This document shows positions 1 through 6,675 of a DNA stretch of 7,461 bases, piece by piece. The notes beneath the pieces were generated by a model. That model did not search any database, was not told the origin of the DNA, and worked only from the letters and a program-made list of their open reading frames with translations. Origin of the DNA: Nocardioidaceae bacterium (GTDB lineage: Bacteria; Actinomycetota; Actinomycetes; Propionibacteriales; Nocardioidaceae); NCBI GenBank assembly GCA_013696065.1, contig JACCZJ010000199.1, forward strand, positions 1 through 7,461. Reading direction: 5' to 3'. Numbering within the stretch: position 1 is the stretch's first letter; every line of letters begins with the position of its first letter. The translations under genes and the position numbers were made by a program.

Positions 1-97
1 CTGTCACACCGATGCCTGCGACGACGACGCGCAACTGCTCCCACGTTGAGTTGCGGTGAGCGTTTGCCAACCATGCCGCCGTGTCGCCGGTCGTCAT
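1..97 (-). CDS. murD: MurD, UDP-N-acetylmuramoyl-L-alanine--D-glutamate ligase (N-terminal fragment, cut by window edge)
   Basis: MurD adds D-glutamate to UDP-MurNAc-L-Ala in the cytoplasm, using ATP. Only the first 32 codons are inside the window; the rest continues past position 1. The translated fragment begins MTTGDTAAWL and ends VVVAGIGVT, which matches the N-terminal Rossmann-like strand and glycine-rich loop (V-x-G-x-G-x-[ST]-G) that opens MurD and binds the UDP-MurNAc substrate. The ATG at 97-95 overlaps the mraY TGA (96-94) as ATGA, and a GGGTG stretch lies about 8 bases upstream inside mraY as a possible ribosome site. Position directly after mraY is the usual place of murD in dcw clusters. 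The catalytic P-loop is outside the window, so the call rests on the N-terminal motif and on synteny. Confidence 0.88.
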   Translation of the reverse strand, partial: MTTGDTAAWLANAHRNSTWEQLRVVVAGIGVT

Positions 98-1158
98 ACG
101 CCGAGCACCCATTCCGCGTAGAACAGGCCCAGCCCGGTGGCGACACAGATTCCGCAGATGATCCAGAACCGTATGACGATGGTGACCTCTGCCCAGCCGA
201 GCAGCTCGAAATGATGTTGCAGGGGTGCCATGCGGAATAATCGTTTGCCGTTGGTGAGCTTAAAAAAGCCAACCTGCAGGATGACCGACAGTGTGATAAC
301 CGCGAACAGGCCGCCGAAGATCACCAACAGCAGCTCGGTGCGCGTCATGATGGCGAGACCGGCCATAGCTCCGCCAAGTGATAGGGACCCCGTGTCGCCC
401 ATGAAAATCTGTGCGGGGGCTGCGTTCCACCATAGGAAACCGAAGCAGGCTCCGGTCAAAGCCGCGGTGACAACGGCGAGGTCGAGGGGATCTCGGATCT
501 CGTTGTAGCAGCGAGGTCCGGGGGTGATTTGGCAGAACTGATTGTGCTGCCAGATACCCACCAGGGTGTAGGCGCCGAAGACCATCATGGAGCTGCCGAT
601 GGCGAGGCCGTCGAGTCCGTCGGCGAGATTCACCGCATTGCTCGTTCCGGCGATCATGATGATCACCCAGACGATGATGAGCAGAGCCGGGATCTTCCAG
701 TCGAGCTCGCGGACGAACGAGACCGCTGACGACGCAGGCGTGTTGCCCCGCTCGTCTGGAAACTGCAAACTTGCCCAGCCAAAGATCGCAGCCACCGTCG
801 TCTGGCCGGCGACCTTCGCCTTGGTACGCAGCCCGAGGCTGCGTTGTTTGGAGATCTTGATGTAGTCATCCAAGAAGCCGACGGCGCCCAGTCCCCCAAA
901 CAGGGCAAGCAGCAGCAGGGCGGAGGCGGACGGCGCATCACGCAAGATCAGCTTGGCTGCGAAGTAGGCCACCAACACGGCGACGATCACGACCAGACCA
1001 CCCATGGTGGGAGTGCCTCGTTTGGTGTGGTGCGCGGTCGGCCCGTCGTCGCGGATCAGCTGGCCGTAGCCCTTCTTGACCAAAATCGCGATGGCCCAAC
1101 GCGTCCCGAGGAGAGTGCCTATCAGTCCGAACGCACCCGCCAGCAACAGCGCCCTCAT
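94..1158 (-). CDS. mraY: MraY, phospho-N-acetylmuramoyl-pentapeptide-transferase (lipid I synthase)
   Basis: Integral membrane enzyme that transfers phospho-MurNAc-pentapeptide from UDP to undecaprenyl phosphate, giving lipid I. The protein has 354 residues, normal for the family, and about ten hydrophobic segments. Visible family motifs are the HHTKRGTPTMGG block (residues 43-54), the Mg-binding FLDDYIK (95-101, with D97 and D98), NAVNLADGLDGLAIG (174-188), FMGDTGSL (252-259, with the third catalytic Asp at 255) and PLQHHFELLGW (312-322). No key residue is missing. The stretch around residues 132-150 and 203-223 is longer and more polar than in the shortest homologues and probably forms external loops. 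The ATG overlaps the murF stop as ATGA and is preceded by AGGTGA, so the start is well supported. It passes its product to MurG, expected downstream beyond the window. Confidence 0.97.
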   Translation of the reverse strand: MRALLLAGAFGLIGTLLGTRWAIAILVKKGYGQLIRDDGPTAHHTKRGTPTMGGLVVIVAVLVAYFAAKLILRDAPSASALLLLALFGGLGAVGFLDDYIKISKQRSLGLRTKAKVAGQTTVAAIFGWASLQFPDERGNTPASSAVSFVRELDWKIPALLIIVWVIIMIAGTSNAVNLADGLDGLAIGSSMMVFGAYTLVGIWQHNQFCQITPGPRCYNEIRDPLDLAVVTAALTGACFGFLWWNAAPAQIFMGDTGSLSLGGAMAGLAIMTRTELLLVIFGGLFAVITLSVILQVGFFKLTNGKRLFRMAPLQHHFELLGWAEVTIVIRFWIICGICVATGLGLFYAEWVLGV

Positions 1159-2561
1159 ACATTCACCTGATCTGTTCCCGCGATCAACGCAAGAGCTACA
1201 CGTTCGAGCCCGGCGGCCCTCGAAGCCTTGACGAGCACGACATCACCGCGGCGGGCGGTGGCTCGGACGAAGTCGACGGCCGAGTCGACGTCCGGGACAC
1301 ACACCGACTCCCGATCCCACGATCCCTCCAGGCAGGCTCCGAGATGAACGGCGCGGGCTTCGGCACCGACGACCACCAGCTGGTCGACATCGAGCCGGAC
1401 GACGAGCCGACCGATAGCGTCGTGCTCGTCGCGGCTGTTTGCTCCCAGCTCTCTCATCTCTCCCAACACGGCGAAGGTTCGACAATCTGGACCGCGGCTG
1501 TGGCCGAGGGCCGCCAGGGTTCTCAGCGCGGCTCTCATGCTGTCAGGGTTGGCGTTGTAGGCATCGTTGATGATCGTGACGCCGTTCGGTGTCGTCGACA
1601 TCTCCATACGCCATTTCGATGTCTGCTCGAAGCCAGCCAGCAGGGCCGGGACGGCGTCGAACGCGACTCCACAGTTGAGAGCGATCGCAACCGCGGCCGC
1701 CACATTGTGCGCGTGATGCTCTCCGACGAGCGCGACCGCCAGCGCATGTGCTACTCCGTCCACATCGAGGGTGCAACGCAGTCTGCCAAGGCTGTCGAGC
1801 GAGATGTCGTCGACACGTACATCAGCCTTGGGCGACGATCCGAACAAGACGACGTCGGCAGCGGTCCGAGCCGCCATCGCCCGGACATTGTCGTCATCGG
1901 CATTCAACACCGCGACTCCATCCGACGGCAGCGCTTCGACCAGCTCTCCCTTGGACTCTGCGATGGCCTGCTGTGAACCGAACTCGCCGACGTGTGCAAC
2001 TCCGACGTTGAGGACCGCGCCGACGGCGGGCTGGACCATGGTGGTCAGGTACTGAATGTGACCGCGGCCTCGAGCGCCCATCTCGACCACCAGGAATCTG
2101 GTCGACTCCGTGGCCCGCAAAGCGGTGAGGGGCACCCCGATCTCGTTGTTGAGAGAGCCGATGGGGGCGATGGTCTCGCCGGATGAGGCAAGCAGCGACG
2201 CCACGAGGTCCTTGGTGGAGGTCTTACCTTGGGAGCCGGTGATGCCAATCACCCGCAGGGAGGGCAGCTGCGAGAGCACGTGGTGCGCCAACAACCCGAG
2301 GGCTTCGACGGTGTCCGGGACCACGACCGCCGGCACTCCCAAGTCGCGCTGAACCAATGCAGCGGCGGCGCCATCGGCGACCGCCTGCTCCGCGAAATCA
2401 TGTCCGTCAACGTGTTCCCCGGATACGGCGACGAACAAGCCGCCTACGGCTATTTCACGCGAGTCCACGGACGCCGGCCCGTCGATCACGGTCTCGAGCG
2501 AGGGTCCGGCCACGGTGCCGTTCACAGCCCTGGCCAACTCGGCGAGCGTCAAGGCGATCAT
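1155..2561 (-). CDS. murF: MurF, UDP-N-acetylmuramoyl-tripeptide--D-alanyl-D-alanine ligase
   Basis: Cytoplasmic Mur ligase that joins D-Ala-D-Ala to UDP-MurNAc-tripeptide with ATP, completing the pentapeptide that MraY uses next. From the chosen ATG it has 468 residues, typical for MurF. Motifs (numbered from that ATG) are the P-loop GITGSQGKTSTKD (106-118), the MurF-typical LNNEIGVPLT (137-146), a VEMGARGRG segment (159-167), VGEHHAHNVA in the middle domain (279-288), NDAYNANPDSM (332-342), GEMRELG (367-373) and VKASR near the end (444-448). The set NNEIG plus NDAYNANP separates MurF from MurE and MurC. The ATG at 2561 overlaps the murE stop as ATGA and has AGGTG 5 bases upstream. A GTG two codons earlier (2567) is possible, but the SD would then overlap or abut the start codon. 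Its own stop overlaps the mraY start. Confidence 0.96.
   Translation of the reverse strand: MIALTLAELARAVNGTVAGPSLETVIDGPASVDSREIAVGGLFVAVSGEHVDGHDFAEQAVADGAAAALVQRDLGVPAVVVPDTVEALGLLAHHVLSQLPSLRVIGITGSQGKTSTKDLVASLLASSGETIAPIGSLNNEIGVPLTALRATESTRFLVVEMGARGRGHIQYLTTMVQPAVGAVLNVGVAHVGEFGSQQAIAESKGELVEALPSDGVAVLNADDDNVRAMAARTAADVVLFGSSPKADVRVDDISLDSLGRLRCTLDVDGVAHALAVALVGEHHAHNVAAAVAIALNCGVAFDAVPALLAGFEQTSKWRMEMSTTPNGVTIINDAYNANPDSMRAALRTLAALGHSRGPDCRTFAVLGEMRELGANSRDEHDAIGRLVVRLDVDQLVVVGAEARAVHLGACLEGSWDRESVCVPDVDSAVDFVRATARRGDVVLVKASRAAGLERVALALIAGTDQVNV
1163..1168 (-). promoter_or_regulatory. Ribosome binding site of mraY
   Basis: On the minus strand AGGTGA stands 4 bases before the mraY ATG, inside the last codons of murF. 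It is one of the clearest Shine-Dalgarno matches in the window and supports the ATG at 1158 as the start. Spacing is somewhat short, which fits re-initiation by ribosomes finishing murF at the overlapping stop. Confidence 0.6.
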
Positions 2562-4156
2562 GGCCACACCTGGTTGCCCACGGGTGCGCCGGACGAGTCG
2601 GCGTGGGACATCGAGGCGAGAGCCCGTTCTGCGACCTCGCGGTCATCGAAGGGGAGCACCTGACCAGCGACCTCTTGACCTTTCTCGTGCCCCTTGCCGG
2701 CGATCAGGACTGCGTCACCGGTGCGAGCTGCTGCCAAGGCGGCCTGAATTGCCGCCTCCCGGTCGGCCACTTCCGCAACATCGGCGGTTCCATCGACGGC
2801 GCCCTCAGCCCCGGCGACCAGCTCGGCCCGGATGACGGCGGGGTCCTCGCTGCGCGGGTTGTCGTCGGTCACGATGACGATGTCGGCCAGGCGAGCAGCT
2901 ATCTCGCCCATGAGATGCCGCTTGCCGGCGTCGCGGTCTCCCCCTGCGCCGATGACGACGATGAGCTTGCCTACGGTGACGGCGCGCAGCGCCTCGAGAG
3001 CTGCCGTGACGGCATCGGGTTTGTGCGCGTAGTCGATCACCACCGCGAACGGCTGGCCCCGCTGGACCGGCTCCATCCGACCGCGTACGGAGGGCAGCGA
3101 GGCCAGCCCGCGAGCCGCCGCCTCGACGTCTCGCCCTATCTCACCGATGGCGGCGAGCGCGCATAAGGCGTTGGCCACGTTGAAAGGTCCTGGCAGCGCA
3201 ATCGTGGCCTCGAACCGCCGTTTGTCTGGACCACTCACCGCGAACGTCGAACCGCCCGGCCCGGCGGCCACGATTGCCGCGATCCAGTCGGCAGCCGCCC
3301 CTGTGGCGGAAAAGGTCCGCATGGGGATCGTCGGCCCCTCCAGCAACCGGGCCACGCTTGGGTCGTCGACATTGATCAGCGCACGTCGGGAGCGCTGAGC
3401 AGTGAACAGCTGCGCCTTGGCGGCGAAGTAGTCGTCTATGTCGGTGTGGAAATCGAGGTGGTCTCGCCCGAAGTTCGTGAAAACCGCCAGGTCGAAGACA
3501 ACTCCGTCCACTCGACCCATCACAAGGGCGTGACTCGACACCTCCATCGCGCACACCTCGACCTGTCGCTCCACCATCACAGCAAACAACGCATGCAGGT
3601 CAGGAGCCTCAGGCGTGGTGAGCGCCGAGGTGACGGGCAACCCGTCGATCCAGGTGCCAAGAGTTCCGACGACGGCCGTATGGCGCCCCAACTCCTGCAA
3701 TCCAGAGGTGAGCATATGAGTCGTGGTGGTCTTGCCCTGGGTTCCGGTGACACCGATCAGGGTCAGGGAGCGAGCGGGGTGGCCATAGATCGTGGCTGCC
3801 AATTCTCCTACCAGGCGCCGAGGTTGTTCTACCACCAAGGTGGGCAAGCCGGCGTCGGCGCAATACTCGGCGCCTGCCTCATCCGTGAGCACGGCTACGG
3901 CTCCCCGGTCGGCGGCATCGCGAAGGAATCGCGCGCCGTGGTGACGTGACCCGGGCAAAGCGGCGTACAGGTCTCCCGGGCGCACTGAGTCAGAGGCCAA
4001 CGCAATGCCCGTGACCGTCGCAGAGCCGAAGTCGACCCCGTCGCGGCCGGGGAGTTCGGCCGAGAGGCCGAGGCGATCAGCCAGGACGGTCAGGCGAACC
4101 GGCTCCACCGAGACCGGTCGCGCCGAGATGGCGGGGGCTGACTCGTCAGATGACAC
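2558..4156 (-). CDS. murE: MurE, UDP-N-acetylmuramoyl-L-alanyl-D-glutamate--diaminopimelate ligase
   Basis: Cytoplasmic ATP-dependent ligase that adds the third stem-peptide residue to UDP-MurNAc-L-Ala-D-Glu. The protein has 532 residues, within the upper range for actinobacterial MurE. Motifs are the P-loop GVTGTQGKTTT (135-145), TTPEAPDLH (180-188), MEVSSHAL (204-211), NFGRDHLDFH (228-237), the lysine expected to be carbamylated in YFAAKAQLF (K247), VRGRMEPV (357-364), IDYAHKPDA (374-382), the specificity motif DNPR (432-435) and GKGHEKGQE (487-495). DNPR marks the diaminopimelate-adding type rather than the L-Lys type; it does not tell LL- from meso-DAP. The start is a GTG, 19 bases after the ftsI stop, without a strong Shine-Dalgarno; a -10-like element sits just before it. 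About 20 N-terminal and 20 C-terminal residues lie outside the conserved fold. The GTG start is less certain than the gene call. Confidence 0.96.
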   Translation of the reverse strand: MSSDESAPAISARPVSVEPVRLTVLADRLGLSAELPGRDGVDFGSATVTGIALASDSVRPGDLYAALPGSRHHGARFLRDAADRGAVAVLTDEAGAEYCADAGLPTLVVEQPRRLVGELAATIYGHPARSLTLIGVTGTQGKTTTTHMLTSGLQELGRHTAVVGTLGTWIDGLPVTSALTTPEAPDLHALFAVMVERQVEVCAMEVSSHALVMGRVDGVVFDLAVFTNFGRDHLDFHTDIDDYFAAKAQLFTAQRSRRALINVDDPSVARLLEGPTIPMRTFSATGAAADWIAAIVAAGPGGSTFAVSGPDKRRFEATIALPGPFNVANALCALAAIGEIGRDVEAAARGLASLPSVRGRMEPVQRGQPFAVVIDYAHKPDAVTAALEALRAVTVGKLIVVIGAGGDRDAGKRHLMGEIAARLADIVIVTDDNPRSEDPAVIRAELVAGAEGAVDGTADVAEVADREAAIQAALAAARTGDAVLIAGKGHEKGQEVAGQVLPFDDREVAERALASMSHADSSGAPVGNQVWP

Positions 4157-4162
4157 GTGCAG

Positions 4163-4170
4163 AGATTATC
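4163..4170 (-). promoter_or_regulatory. murE: Candidate -10 element for a leaderless murE transcript
   Basis: In the 19-base gap between ftsI and murE the minus strand reads GATAATCT. The hexamer TAATCT (TANNNT form) ends 6 bases before the murE GTG, and GATAAT ends 8 bases before it. That is the spacing expected if transcription started at or within two bases of the GTG, as in leaderless actinobacterial genes. The -35 region is poor: CTGCCC about 17 bases upstream matches TTGACA at three positions. murE lacks a clear ribosome site, which is consistent but not proof. This could be chance in a short AT-rich patch. Confidence 0.3.
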
Positions 4171-4175
4171 CGCGC

Positions 4176-6107
4176 TCACCAGTCGAGGGGCAGCGCGGGT
4201 GAGCGAATCCCAGTCGGCGCAACTCCGTACTTCTGCAACGCGGCAACCATCAGATCATGGAAGACGGGACCCCCGGCGCTGCCGCCGCCACTGCCGTCGG
4301 TGGGTTCCTGGATGACCACATAGACCACGAATCGGGGCTCATCTGCCGGGGCGAAGCCACCGAACGAGATCGTGTAGCCCCGATATCCGCCTTGCTCGCT
4401 CGCACGCTGCGCCGTCCCGGTCTTGCCGGCCACCCGATAGCCGTCTATGGCCGCGAACGGTGCTGTGCCCTCGGGCCCGGTGACACCCTCCATCATGTGG
4501 GCGACCTGCTTGGCTGCCTTGACGCTGACGACTCGGTGTCGGCTTGACGCATCGACATTTTCAAGCGAGCCATCACTGTGGACATACCCGCTCACGAGGG
4601 AGGGTTTGACGTAGACACCGTCGTTCGCGATGGCCGAGAGCGCGGTCGACATCTGGACGGCGTTCACGCTGAGGCCTTGTCCGAACGAGATGGTGTCGCG
4701 AGTGATCGGCAACCAATCAGCGGCCTCCGGGAGCAGTCCCCCGCTCTCACCGACGATTCCCACGCCGGTCGGCTCGCCAAACCCAAAGCCGCGTAGATAG
4801 CGGTGTAGCTGCGGGATGGGCATCTGCTCAGCCGACAAGGTGGTGCCGATGTTGGACGACTTGGCCAGCACCCCGGCGGCCGTCAGCCGGAGCGTGCCAT
4901 GGCTGAAGTAGTCGTTGATCGTGGTGTCTGCCCGCGGCAGAGTCGGAGGGACTGTGATTTTTGTCTTAGGCTTCACGTAGCCCGCGTCGATCAGCGCCGC
5001 GAAGGTGAGCGCCTTCTGGACGCTGCCCGGCTCATAGACATCCATCAGAGCCCGCGAACCGTAGTCCGCCTCCTTCGACGCGATCCACGCGTTCGGGTCG
5101 TAAGTCGGATAGTCCGCCAACGCCAACAGCTCACCGGTTTCGACGTCCTGGATCACCGCAACACCAGAGCTCCCACCCGTCTGGCTGACGGCTTGGGCCA
5201 GTCTGCGCTGAGCGAGGAACTGCAGGTCCTGATCGATGGTGAGTTTCACGCCCGTCCCCTCTTCGGGGGCGGTCACCGTGCTTTCGGCCAGGGGGATCTG
5301 CTGGTCGTTTGCCATCAAGTAGGTTGCAGAACCGTCCCTCCCCGCCAGCACTGAGTCGAGCGCCCGCTCGAACCCGTAAAGGCCCTCACCTTCGGTGCCG
5401 GTGAAGCCCAGCAGGTTCGCGGCGACGTCACCGGCCGGATAGGACCGAGCCGTGTCGTCGTAGGCGAAGACTCCCCCAAGGTCTGCGGAGTTGAGGCCCT
5501 TGACGACGGCCTCGGCCTTTTTGTCTGGGAGGCTGCGGGCGAGCTCCACATAACGTGTGCCCGTCTTGCTGAGCAGTTCGAGCGTCGCGATGTAATCGAC
5601 TCCGATCTCGTCGTGCAAGCGCGTAGCTACCGCCGTCGGATCCTTGATCACGGTCGGGTCCGCCACGAGTTTCGCTGCGTCCACCGTCTGTGCCAGCGCG
5701 ACCCCGTTTCGGTCATAGATGGGTGCCCGGGGAGCTTGCAAAGCGACGGTCTTCGCGCCCTTCTGCATGGCCAACTGAGCGTAGTCGTTCTCGTCGATGC
5801 CTTGCAGCTGAATGAGCCGCGCCGCGAAGAGCGACAACACAAACGCCAACACGCCCAGAGCGCTCCAGAGCCGTCCTGCGCTGTGAGCCACGGTGGCGGC
5901 AACACTGCTCCCGCGGGTCGGACGCCTCCGGGGAGCGGGTCGGGCCTTCGATTTCGGCTGTTTCGACGGAGCTGGCCGCGGTGGAGGAGCGGACCTCGTC
6001 GCTGCGGATCTGGCAACAACAGGTCGCCCCGCCGCGGGTCGTTTCGCTGCGGGGCGTTTCGCTGCCTTGGGGCGAGCACCGGTTTTGCGCGGGGTGTGCT
6101 CAACCAC
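4176..6107 (-). CDS. ftsI: FtsI/PbpB, septal peptidoglycan D,D-transpeptidase (class B penicillin-binding protein)
   Basis: Septal transpeptidase that cross-links new peptidoglycan outside the membrane, working with FtsW and the FtsL/FtsB-type proteins. It has 643 residues: a Lys/Arg/Pro/Ala-rich cytoplasmic leader (1-70), one transmembrane segment (about 81-98), a pedestal/dimerisation domain starting near APRAPIYDRNG (125-135), and the transpeptidase domain. Active-site motifs are SVQK (S362 nucleophile, K365), SSN (417-419) and KTGT (562-565). No PASTA repeats follow, as expected for a division PBP rather than a PonA or Stk-linked type. The GTG start at 6107 overlaps the ftsL stop by 8 bases and has AAGGGAAG upstream. 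The glycine/serine-rich GSGGGSAGG (605-613) before the last helix looks like a flexible loop. Location between ftsL and murE is the canonical place. Confidence 0.97.
   Translation of the reverse strand: MVEHTPRKTGARPKAAKRPAAKRPAAGRPVVARSAATRSAPPPRPAPSKQPKSKARPAPRRRPTRGSSVAATVAHSAGRLWSALGVLAFVLSLFAARLIQLQGIDENDYAQLAMQKGAKTVALQAPRAPIYDRNGVALAQTVDAAKLVADPTVIKDPTAVATRLHDEIGVDYIATLELLSKTGTRYVELARSLPDKKAEAVVKGLNSADLGGVFAYDDTARSYPAGDVAANLLGFTGTEGEGLYGFERALDSVLAGRDGSATYLMANDQQIPLAESTVTAPEEGTGVKLTIDQDLQFLAQRRLAQAVSQTGGSSGVAVIQDVETGELLALADYPTYDPNAWIASKEADYGSRALMDVYEPGSVQKALTFAALIDAGYVKPKTKITVPPTLPRADTTINDYFSHGTLRLTAAGVLAKSSNIGTTLSAEQMPIPQLHRYLRGFGFGEPTGVGIVGESGGLLPEAADWLPITRDTISFGQGLSVNAVQMSTALSAIANDGVYVKPSLVSGYVHSDGSLENVDASSRHRVVSVKAAKQVAHMMEGVTGPEGTAPFAAIDGYRVAGKTGTAQRASEQGGYRGYTISFGGFAPADEPRFVVYVVIQEPTDGSGGGSAGGPVFHDLMVAALQKYGVAPTGIRSPALPLDW
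6021..6065. repeat. Short tandem repeat of 15 bases in the ftsI leader
   Basis: Positions 6036-6050 and 6051-6065 are two 15-base units differing at one base, and 6021-6035 looks like a further, degenerate copy. On the coding strand they encode AAKRP, AAKRP and AAGRP (residues 15-29 of FtsI). The unit length is a multiple of three, so copy changes would keep the frame and only lengthen or shorten the basic leader. Confidence 0.7.
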
Positions 6108-6675
6108 GACGCTTCCCTTCGTTCGTACGCGGTTTCTCCCGGTCTATAGCGGGACTGCGGGGTTTGGCGACCGTGACGAGATCGGCCGCCATGCTGTTGA
6201 CGGCGCCAGCGATTGGCCACCCGATCTTGCCGTTGCCCTCGGCAGCCGCATCTCCCAGGCCGATGTCGACCTGGTTGGCTTCGGTGGCGGCAACGGGCTT
6301 ACCGATGATGGATCCCGTGCCCAAAGAGAGGAAGACTGGACTCTCGTTCTCCACCATGCCGAGCGACAACGCTTCCTGGGTCACCCGTTGCGGGTCCTGC
6401 AATGCGCTTACCCTCGTCTGAAGCAACTCCCGACGTACTTCCAGCCCAGTGAGCTCTTGCCGAAGGTCGGTCGCGGCGTAAGCGCCGCGTTGGAGAGCTG
6501 TGTTGAGCAGCAACAAGCCGATCAAGCCGGTGAACAGCAACCCCATGACGAACAGGACGAAAGGCAGCCGCGGCGCCTGAACGCCCGGCTTGGCGACCGT
6601 CGTCAGACGCGGACGGGGAAGGGGCGCGGCGGGCTCGATACCGCGTTCCCGTCCCGACCAAGCGGTGACGCTCAT
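6100..6675 (-). CDS. ftsL: FtsL-type septum formation protein (bitopic, coiled coil)
   Basis: Likely FtsL, a small single-pass membrane protein that joins the FtsB/DivIC-type partner and activates FtsW-FtsI at the septum. The 191-residue product has a basic cytoplasmic stretch (1-36), one transmembrane helix (about 38-58, rich in Leu/Phe/Val/Gly), a predicted external coiled coil (about 62-93, with regular Leu/Val spacing and DLRQELTGLEVRRELLQTRV), and a short conserved-looking A-LSLGMV segment (102-108) like the LGM motif after the FtsL/FtsB helix. A tail of about 80 residues, rich in Gly, Ala, Pro and charged residues, follows. FtsL is poorly conserved in sequence, so the call depends on topology and on its place between rsmH and ftsI. 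The ATG overlaps the rsmH stop as ATGA; the upstream Shine-Dalgarno is weak, suggesting coupled translation. Confidence 0.85.
   Translation of the reverse strand: MSVTAWSGRERGIEPAAPLPRPRLTTVAKPGVQAPRLPFVLFVMGLLFTGLIGLLLLNTALQRGAYAATDLRQELTGLEVRRELLQTRVSALQDPQRVTQEALSLGMVENESPVFLSLGTGSIIGKPVAATEANQVDIGLGDAAAEGNGKIGWPIAGAVNSMAADLVTVAKPRSPAIDREKPRTNEGKRRG
6112..6119 (-). promoter_or_regulatory. Ribosome binding site of ftsI
   Basis: The minus strand reads AAGGGAAG, ending 4 bases before the ftsI GTG at 6107. It lies inside the last codons of ftsL (the EGKRRG end) and supports GTG 6107 as the start rather than a later codon. Confidence 0.5.

Noticed and set aside
1344..1976. Plus-strand open frame of 210 codons
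   Set aside because: Fully inside murF on the other strand, no motif, no convincing ribosome site or independent context.
2357..3166. Plus-strand open frame of 269 codons
   Set aside because: Antisense to the start of murF and the C-terminal half of murE. Arg/Pro/Ala-rich low-complexity product without motif; typical opposite-strand shadow in GC-rich DNA.
3446..3949. Plus-strand open frame of 167 codons
   Set aside because: Lies within murE antisense; the His/Arg/Gly-rich product reflects the complement of conserved MurE codons.
4138..4149. Inverted repeat CTGAC-TC-GTCAG in the first codons of murE, considered as an operator
   Set aside because: Arms of only 5 bases, no match to a known actinobacterial operator such as the SOS box, and it falls in coding sequence; chance occurrence is likely in a window of this size.
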